A stretch of 64,000 nucleotides of DNA from Nemertoderma westbladi (lineage: Eukaryota > Xenacoelomorpha > Nemertodermatida > Nemertodermatidae). Numbering within the stretch: position 1 is the stretch's first letter; each line of letters starts with the position of its first letter. The notes beneath the pieces are model-generated. The model searched no databases and had not been told where the DNA came from. It was given only the letters and a program-made list of their open reading frames with translations. The translations under genes and the position numbers were made by a program. This document shows, piece after piece, positions 10,675-22,600 of this stretch. The stretch covers positions 47,340-111,339 of the forward strand of contig JAUCBJ010007366.1 of the NCBI GenBank assembly GCA_032718475.1, read 5' to 3'.

Positions 10675-13600
10675 GTAAGTCTTATATACCTCATTAACTC
10701 ATTACAATTTATGTACCGGTAACGTACCCACACCACACTACAGTTAACTATGAACTAAAGTAATCTCCTCAATTTATGGGTGGGGTTAGAAAAAAATAGA
10801 TTAAACTATCCTGGTATCATCTCCTTGTGGTTGCTTCCAGCTGTCCAGATAAACAACAAAATTGTTCTATAGAATTAGACCTCACATATAGAGAAACAGC
10901 TGTGTAAAAGCCTAAATTGTATTTTGACCAAATAGATAAACAATAGGTCAGATGCTTGCGCTACGGAGAATGGGTGAATGAATTACGTCGAAGACCCTTC
11001 CTGCAGTTCTGACATTGTGGACGTCAAGAAAGCATTTGACTCTATCCATATAGCTAAACTACTGGAAATCCTAAGAGATATGGAATACCAGAAGTACCGG
11101 TAATCTTTAATAGCTCAGGTAATCTCATAATTTGAGTTATCAATCCTGGCTGGTGTCATGCAAGTTGGCACACTGGTTCCAATACCGGTACTATTTATTT
11201 GTAATTGTATTGGATTACGCAATGAGGACGGCCACAAATGGAGAAGATCTGGGATTCACACTACAAGAACGAAGAAGTATCACATATCCGGCAACTACAG
11301 TCACAGACACCGAACTAATCTCTAATACGCTAGTAGATGCACAGCTTCAGCTGAACAAAGTGAAAATGGCTGCTAAGGAGTTTGGATTGCAAATAAATGC
11401 TACGAAGACCGAATACATACCGTATCTTTTGATGTTAATGGAAACTTGTCCACTATTTGTTTTTAGTTTTTGGTATTTTTATCATTTTAGTTGTATTATT
11501 TATTTGTTTGTTATATTTGCCTAAGGTTTTTATGTTTAAAATGCTGGTAAATATGTGTGCTGGAATATGTAATTGTCTGGAATATGTAATGATCGGCTAT
11601 GACATATAGACCAACTTGGACGGGATACTGGACTTGAAAGCTGGAAGGATCTAATTTCCACTGTCCGAGCTCGCTCGACCTTGTAGTAGTCTTAGTAGTA
11701 TGTAATTGTAGAAATAATGCATAAAATAATTCATAGCCTCATGTGACGGGGTACTCGCGCCCCAGGGAAACATAAGGGGCGTCCTTACAGAGTAGTCATC
11801 TGCTGGGTACTCAGTACGCACACGCGTTCAGTTTGCTCTTATCCGGGGTGCCCCCCATTTCGTTCGCGCGTTGCGTATTAAATGGATGGGCCCGGGGTGG
11901 AAGATGGTACTGGCTGCCGCTCTAGGCCAGTAGTAGGCTAATTGGTTATCGTTCATATGCGTACCGACCTGACCGATGGTGTTACAGTGGTGGTGTTTTC
12001 TAACCAAAACAATAAACTAATCTCCATTACTTAATTAACGGAAAGGAGCAGGTTACAGTGGTGGGCTTTTCTAACCAAAACAATAAACATTATCTCAATA
12101 ACATAGGGTATTTCATACTTATATCATATCGGTCAGGTCGGTACGGATATGAACTATAACTGGCTAATTAAAGGTCGTACGTGACATCCTGACTAACAGG
12201 GGCTTGTTATATATATATATATATAAAAAATAAATAAACAGGTAAGCAATAGAGTCTTACAGCCCACAAAACAATAAAAAAACGTTTAATCAGGACATTA
12301 CGCCCAAAATAGTACTCGGCCCTCGGGCCATCGACAAACCCCTCTCTTGCTTACCTGTTTATTTATTTTTTATATAGTAGTAGGCTAGGCAGACAACATG
12401 TTTCCTGCTTCGGTTTATAAATTTCCCTCCATGCCACCAAAATTAAAAGTATTTAATCAACTGGTAGTGGGTAAACTTACTGTTATAGTTCCAATTATAG
12501 TATATAGCAGTAAAACTATTGTTCCATGTCAAATGTTTGTATTCGAATCTTTAAAAAATTATTGTATTGCGTAAGTTCATGTCTAGCCATTAAATTTGGT
12601 AGTTTTGCAAGTCGTAGTATAGTAGTTCTGTACCAGTCGCATACATAAAATGCGTCCTAAACATCAGCTCGAGACAACACATGACAGCTTTATGGTCCAA
12701 TACCACCTCTATCAACCACCCTCCGTGAACGCAGATTAAGATTCAGTAGACACTGCTGAGGTAGTAAAGACGAGGTAATACCAGGTCTAGTTTTCTGGCA
12801 ACCAACACAAGGAAAGCGTAGCCGTGGACGATCGGCTATAACATATATACAACCTTGGAAGATATACTGGACTTGGACTTGAGAGAAACAAAATGGCGTA
12901 GTTTAGTAGTAGTCGTCCGTGAATTTCACGCTCAATATGCAAAATATTGTTCTATTGCTATTCTCTTAAATTACACTATATAATTATATTATTATTTAGT
13001 CTCTCACAGCATCAATGAGGAATTCTTAATGGAAGTTCTGTACCCCGAGGAAGTGGCATACATCTACAGACTGAGGCCATCTAGGAGTTTCGGTGGATAT
13101 TTTAATTCTACTCTGGAGGGAGTAGAACTTATACCGGTTGAACCGGCTCACGGCTGCAGCTCATATATTAACAATGTTGACGTTAATGGACATGTGGCGC
13201 TTATAGACAGAGGGTGAGTGGACATGTGGCGCTTATAGACAGGGTGAGTGGACATGTGGCGCTTATAGACAGAGGATGAATAGACATTGGCGCTTCTAGA
13301 CAGAGGGTGAGTGGACATGTGGCGCTTATAGACAGAGGGTGAGTGGACATGTGGCGCTTATACACAGAGGGTGAGTGGACATGTGGCGCTTATGGACAGA
13401 GGGTGAGTGGGCATGTGGTGCTTATAGACAGAGGGTGAGTGGACATGTGGCGCTTATAGACAGAGGGTGAGTGGACATTGGCGCTTTATATTGACAGAGG
13501 GTGAGTGGACAGGGCATGTGGCGCTTATAGACAGATGGTGAGTGGACATGTGGCGCTTAAAGACATAGGGTGAGTGGACATGTGGCGCTTATAGACAGAG

Positions 13601-16600
13601 GGTGAGTGGACATGTGGCGCTTATAGACAGAGGGTGAGTGGGCATATGGCGCTTATAGACAGAGGGTGAGTGGATTGGTGGCGCTTATAGGCAGAGGGGG
13701 AATGGACATGTGGCGCTTATAGACAGGGTAAGTGGACATGTGGCGCTTATACACAGAGGGTGAGTGGACATATGGCGCTTATACAGAGGGTGAGTGGACA
13801 TGGCGCTTATAGGCAGAGGGTGGATGGACATGTGGCGCTTATAGACAGAGGGTGAATGGACATGTGGCGCTTATAGACAGAGGGTGAGTGGACTGGTGGA
13901 GCTTATAGATAGAGGGTGAGTGGACTGGTGGCGCTTATAGACATGAGGGTGAGTGGACTGGTGGTGGCGCTTATAGTTAGAGGGTGAGTGGACTGGTGGC
14001 GCTTATATACATACAGAGGAGCGAATTAGTTCAGTAGCTGTGTACTACAGGTTATAAAACATGAATAAGCGCTATAAAACACTTAATAAGGAAAAATTAA
14101 AAAATACAAATTCTTTATAAAATTCCAATAAAATTTTGACTGAAAATTAAAAACTTGGTATTTTCACATCGGTGGTATTTCCAATTTCTTTATTATTTAA
14201 TTTCAAGTAGGCCTAATCCAATATCCAAATTAACCATTTTTTGCAGTGAGTGCTCGTTTCTCAGTAAAGCAATGATAGCAGAGCGCAGTGGTGCCGTGGC
14301 GGCGATTATTTGCGATAACAACGTCAATAACGATAGAACAATGATTGATATGGTTGAAGATGGTACAGAAAGACACACCAACATACCGGCTCTATTCCTA
14401 TTGGGGAAAGATGGGTTAGTTCAAACATTGGGATATGTAGGGAGGGATACACGTCTTTTTAATCAGGGTACATGCTTAGAATTCATCATGGCGGTAATAA
14501 AACCTCGGACTCTCCTCGGTTATTTTATTCGACAGCTTTTTTAAATATCTTTTAAGATGTACAATTTTATGGTGATTCTGAAGCTGAAAGCAGTTTTTCA
14601 ATATGTTGTTTCGTTCACGAGTTATGGCAACATTTGTAATTTTCACTCAAAATTTGTAATTTTGACCACATTATTGACACCGAAATAAACCATCAAACAC
14701 CCAACAATTTCAAAGTATTTTGCTATTTTCGGAATCAGCGCCGAAAATTACCCAATTAGATATTAAAACAATAAAGTAAGTTGATCATATTTGAAAAAAC
14801 TGGAAAGGTTTTTACTTTTGGTTAATGTTTGGTCTGTTTTAATAAAAGGGAAAGTTTAAATGTCATTTTTGTCGCTTTGCCTTTTTTGGACACTTTCTCT
14901 ATCCACTTTTTATCCACTCAACCGATTTTCGTTCTGTTTGCAGAATTATGTAGATAAATATTGCGCTAAAAAATTGTGGTGAAAGAATTTTGAAATTTTG
15001 TTTAAAAAAAAAAATATTTTTTGTGTAAAATTTTCGAATTTGTTCGATTTTTTGGTACTTTTGATACGTCAAAAAAAATGCCATAACTATTTTTCACCAA
15101 AATTCAAAATTCTTTGCGCGCAATGTTTATCTACATAATTCTGCAAACAAAACGAAACTCGGGTGAGTAGTTGAAACGTATACGGATAAAGTGTCCCATA
15201 AAAAAGCAACGCTAGAAAATGTTAATACTAAATACTGCTATATTATACCACAACGCTTATTTATTACCAACAAACACTTTCACGCAATACAATCCAGAAT
15301 ATGTGACCCAACACATAGAAAGGGGTCAATTGACAAAAAAATGGTTTTTAACTTTTTGTTGGTTTAATATAGATAATTTAACGGAGAATTTCCCATTGAA
15401 AACCATTTGTTAATATCTCTTTTCGTTTTTGAGTTATTGTAGATTTAGTAAGACAAGGTTCTGAGATAATTTCATAGCAACATTCTGAGAAAATTCGATT
15501 TAAAATTTTCAAACCTTCCCGCCATTTTCAGAAACCGCTGTGATTTTTCAAACATCATTTGAACATTTCTGAATGGAATGGATTGGGTATTCAATAACAT
15601 CAACATAATTATAGCATTGGAAGTTTCCATGGACAGTTATTTAATATATTTTGTCAGTTTTAAGGTTTGACAGATTATTTACATGTATGTTTGTCTGTCT
15701 GTATGCATACCCTTATCTTATTTTGTCTATGAAATAATAAAGAAATTGCAATTACCTAGTCAAAATATTTGCTACCAGGGGATTTCTTGGTCGGTAATCT
15801 TTTTATGGTGTCAATTTTAATGTTTGTCAGAATCTACACGGTCAGTATGTTTGTATGTCATTCTGTTTGTCTGTCTGTATGTATGTATGTCTGACTTACA
15901 GACATACATATAAACAGACAGTAAAGATGATGGTAAACGTAAAAACTGATATCGGAAATGTCTTCGCCGACATATAAAACCCCCATAGCCATATTTTGGT
16001 TAGGGTTAAATACTATTCTTAATTTTTTGACGGACATACATACAGACAAACAGACTGACTGACTTACAGACCTACATAGAGACAGACAGTCAAGATTTCG
16101 TAAACATGAAAAACTGACATCGAAAATGGATTCACTGACCTGGAAAACCCCCCAGAGCCATATTTTTGTAAAGTTACATTATTTTTTCAATTTTTTAACT
16201 GACATACATACAGTTAAATAGTCTGACAGACAGACAAACAGACATACACAGAAACATACAGTTAAGATGATGTTAAACGTAAAAACTGATATCGGAAATG
16301 AATTCGCCGACCTAGAAAACCCCCATAACCATATTTTAGTAAGGTTAAATGATTTTCTTAATTTTTTGACGGACATACATACAGACAAACAGACTGACTG
16401 ACATACAGACATACATAGAGACAGACAGTCAAGATATCGTAAACATGAAAAACTGGCATCGAAAATGGATTCACCGACCTGGAAAACCCCCCAGAGCCAT
16501 ATTTTTGTAAAGTTAAATTATTTTTTCAATTTTTTCACTCACATACATACAGACAAACAGACTGACAGACAAATAGACAGACATACATAGAAAAAGACAA

Positions 16601-19600
16601 TTAAGATGCTCTCAAACGTAAAAACTGATATCGGAAATGAGTTCGCCAACCTAGAAAACCCCCATAGCCATATTTTGGTGAGGTTATATGATTTTCTTTA
16701 TTTTTTGACTGACAAACAGACAGACAAACAGACAGACAGACATTTTCTGTAAGTACTGTAACCTTAGAAGTTATTTTTTTGGATTCTACGTTAAATTTCG
16801 ATCTTAAATCAATAAAAAAATGAAATTTAAATTTTTTTTTGTTTTCTATGATTTTTTCATATATTTGAAATTTCTGGAAAATGATATTATTTGAAATTGA
16901 CCCCTTTCTATGTGTTGGGTCACATATATTAAAACTAACTATTCTAGAACTTGTTCGTTGCACACGTTACTACAATTATACATTTTACACATATCATAGA
17001 TATTAACATTAATACAAATACTTTTTTTTTTAGTCCTTCTTTATCCTAAATATATGCATCCTAGAGATTCAATCATAGATTAGTATAAATTATGTTTTTT
17101 TTGTTGTTGTTCTAAATATCAATCACATGTGAGTTATACTCCAATGGTTTATAACATAGTCTACTGACGAATCGTTACATTATCGTAGAAAGTCAATTCG
17201 ACCATGTTGTATACTCTCCAGGAGATGAAATCCGGATGCTCCTTTTTTAGTCAAACAATCTGCTATTTGCATGGAACCTGGGCACCAACGCACATATTCA
17301 ATTTCACCCTTCTCTAGGGATTGTTTTATAGCCCCAATATCGATTCGTAGTCGCTTGTCATCAACCAATTTCGTTGAGTGAATGGCTTCAACGACACTCT
17401 TGTTGTCGACATACGCGCGGATGGGTATCTTTAAAGAATCACCATCACCAATTATTTCTCTAATGACACCTCTTGTGTATATCGATTGCTCTAGACCTTC
17501 TTGAAGACTTAACGCCTCTGCAGCTATCGTAGACCGGACAACGCGTTTAATCTTGCAAACATTCCAAGAAAGAGGACAGGAGCGATTATCTATGCCAACT
17601 AGATACAGAACAAATGCCATAGTACTGCTCATTCCGTCTGCTAGATTAGCTAATGAAGCATCAGTAAATAAAATTAGATACCAATTGATTGGGTTACCTA
17701 AGTTTGGGAACACAATGAAAGCATTTCTATCTTTGACATTTAGCAAAATTTTTCTGATTCGCAATAAGTGTTCCATTCGAGCATCCCTGAAGTGTGTGCT
17801 AAGATCTATTAGCTCAAAGGACCAGTCTGGGCGAGACCCTTGCACGAGCCAATTAAGTTTACCAACTAGAGACCGGTACATGGTAAGGTCAGATGGGCCT
17901 AAATTTTCATTTTTTGTGGACTTGCTCAAGGATAATGGTATGTCTTTTATCTCAATATTCTTTAAGTATGATTCCTGGTTTAAAATTATCTCATTAGGAA
18001 GCTGACATAATTCAAAACCAACGTAAGTAAATTTATGAGCTGCTTCCTTTCCCGCAAGAAATATATTGGTGAGATTCTGTATAACTTTTAACTCGAAGTT
18101 TTGATTTCCTGCATGCAGGAAATCGTCAATGTGTGAGACTAGAATACCGCAAAGATTGCCATCCTCTCTAAAATAAAATAGAGCAGGGTCTAATGGAGAT
18201 TGGCTGCAACCGAGGGTCAACATCTCTTCTACCACACTATTGTAGAACTGACGAGCTGCGTCATTCAAACTATACAAGCACTTATTTAATCGCCAAATAT
18301 ATCCCAACGGCGCATCAGCCTCCTGGGGTGGATTGAGGAAGACATCACGTACTAGGGATTCACCTTGGAGAAAGGCAGATTTTATGTCAGTTGTTTTTAG
18401 AACCCATTTTTTACTGGAAACGATAGCCAAAAATGTGCGAAGTGTACATTTTGCAACTGTAGGAGAGTCTGTAGCTACCTCAATTTGCTCTTCAAATCCT
18501 CTGGCAACTAGACGAGCACGAATCTCTGTTCCCTTATGCCATAGAACCCACCGCGTCGATATGCATGGTTGTCCGTTGAAAGGTAGCTCTTGATAGACTT
18601 CAAAATCTCTCAATTTTTGTAGCTCCACTAATTTTGCTTGTTGGCACTCAGGAGAAGACTGCTCTTTTCTGGGAATGAGAACTAAATTTACTTCATTAGT
18701 CGCATCACCTTGGATCCAAGGGTTAGAACCAAAGTCGATGCACCTCTGAACTCCATTAGACTCCTCCACGTTAAACCAATCCCTATACTTTCCTGATGCT
18801 TTACCAGCACGACCCATAACAGTCGCTGTAAGCCATTGCTGTGTGTCATGATCAAGAAATTTAATACATTGTGCTGAATGTGGCAAGGAGTTCACGTTAT
18901 TTGTGGATTTTTGTTTGGACTTTAGATTGTTTGAGTTATTGTCTACATTTGTGTCTTTGTTAGATGGCACAATTGTCGAGATCATTTCCTGAAGACCGCA
19001 ATTGTTGATTCCAGTTGAACTGGTTGGTACAGTATGCTTTAATACTGGTGTCAGAGCTGCTGTATTTCTTATTGTGCCACAATTGTTATCCACAAGTTTG
19101 GAAACTGCCTCTGGCTTGAACTCATCAGGAACTTGAACTGCGGGAATTTGTTCAAGTGAATTGATAGCAATGAGACGATTAGGAGAAAGACGAATGAATA
19201 CACCTCCGTGACGCACGAACACCACCTTGCCATCCTGAAAAACCACTTTGGCAGGGCCCAGCCATCTATTTTTACTATCATGTTTATAATAAACAAGATC
19301 GCCATTCTGAAAAGTCTGTTCTGATGCTCGTACTTTATGTCTCAAAGCTCTACGAATACGCTCATCAGCTTCAGATTGTACAAAAGCTTCTCTAGTTGCA
19401 TGAAGGGCGTTCAAATGGTTAGCAAATGCTTTACTTGTGGTTGAACCTTCCAGTGCTGGGGGATTGGAAGTCATAGTACATGGTAATTTAGGATTTTTGC
19501 CGAACACAAGTTGATGACTGCTGAAACCGTTCCACATCTGGAGAGAGTTTTTAGCCATATTTGCCCAAGGCAATAAGATATGTTCTGAGATCTGAGGATT

Positions 19601-22600
19601 ATCCTCTTTAAGTTTACTGAGCATACGGTCTGTAATAGAATGATTTCGCTCACATAACCCATTTTGATAAGGTGCTCGAGCAGCTGTGGTATGTAAATTT
19701 ACATTTAATATTGAAGCTACTTCCCGTATTTCATCTGAGTTGAATTCCCCACCATTATCACTCATTATACCGCCCATAATACCGAAAATAGAAAGCCAGT
19801 TAGTCATCATTTTATCAACAATGACACAAGGTAATTTACTTGAAACGAAGACGGATACAGTATAGCGAGACCATACGTCTACCATATGGAGTATCCACTG
19901 TTTTTCCCAAACCTTAAGATCGATAGCCACAACTTGATTAAATTCACTTGCCATTGGTAGTCCAACAATGGGAATCGGTGGAGATTTTTTGAATCGCTTA
20001 CAAACTTCACAATGTTCTACAATATCGTCAACTATAGGTTTACAACTATCTTGCCATACCTTAGCATCTTTTAGGAGATTTATCAGTTTTTTGGGTGATG
20101 GATGAGCAAATTGACGGTGTAATTTCAGAATAGTTTGATGAAGGTGCTTGTCATCCATTGCAGTAAAGTTAACTGCACGGACGTAATTTTCTGGTATATC
20201 TTTCATAATTGGAATACAGTAATGTCCAGTTGATGTAGTATTTAAAGATATGCGTCTGCCAAAAACTGTGGCTTCATCAGAATTCAAGTCCAAAGTCATT
20301 TGTGCGCGCTTCATAGATTCCCTGGAAAGGAGTAGTGGAATATCGGATTCTACAACATCTGTTCGAATTTGAACATCCCGCCCGGCTATAAAAGCTGGAA
20401 TTAAACATTCAGAAATTGACCTCAGCTTGGTGCCACCACCAAATTTGAATATTTTGTGACCCTCATTCAATTGAATTTTGGATCTGTAAGTATCGCATAA
20501 ACTGGAAATGTAGTTGTTGATCCAATCCTTTCCACATACAGTGCTGGTACAGGCGCTATCCAATACAGCACAATTGGAAGCTTCAACGCCAAGTTGATAA
20601 ATCTCAGTGGATGATGAGGTCGTAGTGAACACACTTAGCAGAACATCTTCACAATCATACTCCTCCAATATTTCCGATGGGGTCGTCTTTTCAGACAGGT
20701 TTAGTTCTGCAGGCATCATAGAATCGTGAAATTTGTGATCATTATTAGTGTAGTCTGTAGTGGACTTTCTCCAGATTTTCCCAACTATCAGGACAATCTC
20801 TTAAAAGATGTCGAAATGAACCACAGCAGCGACAAGTAAGAGGTTTTCCATCAGTACCAGCGGGATTCACTTTCCTGTCTTGGGCTCGAACTGCACTAAT
20901 TCGGTGACCTGAACAGCCCAAATTACCAGCATCTTTCTTATAACTGGGAGGAACATACCGCCTTGTGGATTCAAAATGTCCAACGTCCCTCCGAACTCTA
21001 CCACCACCACCACCACGTTGCCAATTAGGGTTACTCCTAGAGGAATGATAGTAACCAGCAGCCGCTAGTGCCTCTTCATTTTGGGCAAGAAAGGTTGGTT
21101 CAAGTTTAATGGCCGCACTTTGTAATCCGGATATTCCCTTGCTAATGAATTTTTTTAAAGACTTTTGTGCTTGATCATATAATGTCACCTTCTGAGAATA
21201 ATCCATTCTGGTGAGTACTAACATTTTTTCTTCTTTAGAAATGGCAGATCTCCTTAATAATTTAAAGGCCAAAATTTCTGGAGGGAGACTCATACCAAGT
21301 CTCTTTATTCGCTGATATTTCTGATCAAACATTGAAACATATTCTGATATATTGCAAATCTTGTCTCGATGGAAATCTTCGAAGTCCTCAAACTTTTCGA
21401 GACAATCTTCTAAATCGTCTTTACCTAACTTCTCATCTAGGTACTTTATAAGTTCACCTAGTCCATCCTCGCCCTTTAAATCTTCAATGGAAATCTCATC
21501 GAATACTTTCTCTCTAATCTTAGAATCCCCTTCCTCTGGAAGGGATAATGCAATAGCTATACCCTGTTTAGATTTAGGAAGATCAGTTATTTCTCGCCAA
21601 GCTAATAGTTCTCGTTTATAACGCTCATAACTCTTTGAGTCTTTCTTAAACTCAGGTGGATTCAATCTTAACGCCATCTCAACATGTATTTTTTTTTACA
21701 TACCAACACGATAGTAAATTTCGCAATGCCTCCACGCTACGCAATACTGAGTGTAAATTTACGCAATACACTATCTTTTTTTTTAACGCTAAAAAGAAGG
21801 ATTAAGATTGGTCGGTACGCTCTGCTACCATTGTTAATACTAAATACTGCTATATTATACCACAACGCTTATTTATTACCAACAAACACTTTCACGCAAT
21901 ACAATCCAGAATATATTAAAACTAACTATTCTAGAACTTGTTCGTTGCACATGTTACTACAATTATACATTTTACACATATCATAGATATTAACAGAAAA
22001 AACATTAGACTCCTCCTGATTACAACTCACCGAACTTGCACCTAAAGTGAACTCTTACATTTTTTTTAAAAATCTTATTTTTTTGGTTTTTTATACCTAA
22101 TAGGGTAATTTTTAGCGCTGATTACTGAATTGTTGCAAAGGTGGAGTCACTATATCCCAGATATTTGTAATGTATGACCCCGTCAGCTGATAGCTCTTCC
22201 CTAGGTGACCCTAGTGAAACCTAGGGTTCCTATGGGAATATCAACAAGGTTAACTCACTGTGCTATTTTAGGTGGGAGGCCAGCTGAATGAATTTTAGGT
22301 ATACAGAGTAGTTCTGTTGACTATCGGTTACTAACTAGTATTTATTAAAAGCTGCTATTAATAATATATAATGTAAATAGGACAATATGATAATGTTGTC
22401 CATATCGAAAAATATCAACCGGCCCTATTGGGGCTCGAACCCGGTACCTAGGTTTCAAACTTCTGGTTATCATCAGCCGGGTGTGTGTACTGAGCTACCA
22501 GGACGGATGAATATTTCGATATGGAGTGGGAGATCATATTTAGGCCAACTAATCACTCAAAGGAAAGTACAACTTTCGTTATGTTCTTCCTTCATATTGC

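Larger units (their letters stand above)
15220..21995 (-). mobile_element. Complete Ty1/copia retrotransposon (minus strand)
   Basis: Two 164-bp LTRs bound the element: the 5' LTR at 21832-21995 and the 3' LTR at 15220-15301 plus 16925-17008, the latter interrupted by a 1.6-kb insertion. LTR ends are TGTTA...TAACA. A 5-bp target duplication GAAAA lies at 15215-15219 and 21996-22000. A primer-binding site TGGTAGCAGAGCG (21818-21830, minus), similar to one for initiator tRNA-Met, sits one base inside the 5' LTR. Gag and pol are open. Confidence 0.95.
14560..22160. mobile_element. Foldback-type element, split by the copia insertion
   Basis: The left arm (14560-15040) and right arm (15060-15219 plus 21996-22160) are inverted relative to each other: CGGAATCAGCGCCGAAAATTAC-type sequence at about 14750 is mirrored near 22110-22130. 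Joining 15219 to 21996 restores a sequence that aligns with 43810-43960, including GAAAAA..CAT and CCTCCTGATTACAAC. The element was therefore present in intron 3 before copia landed in its right arm. No ORF. Confidence 0.7.

Noticed and set aside
22425-22510. Functional tRNA gene at 22.4 kb (and 23.3, 47.2, 47.5 kb)
   Set aside because: A and B boxes are good, but there is no normal anticodon arm or acceptor stem; these are tRNA-derived parts of mobile elements.
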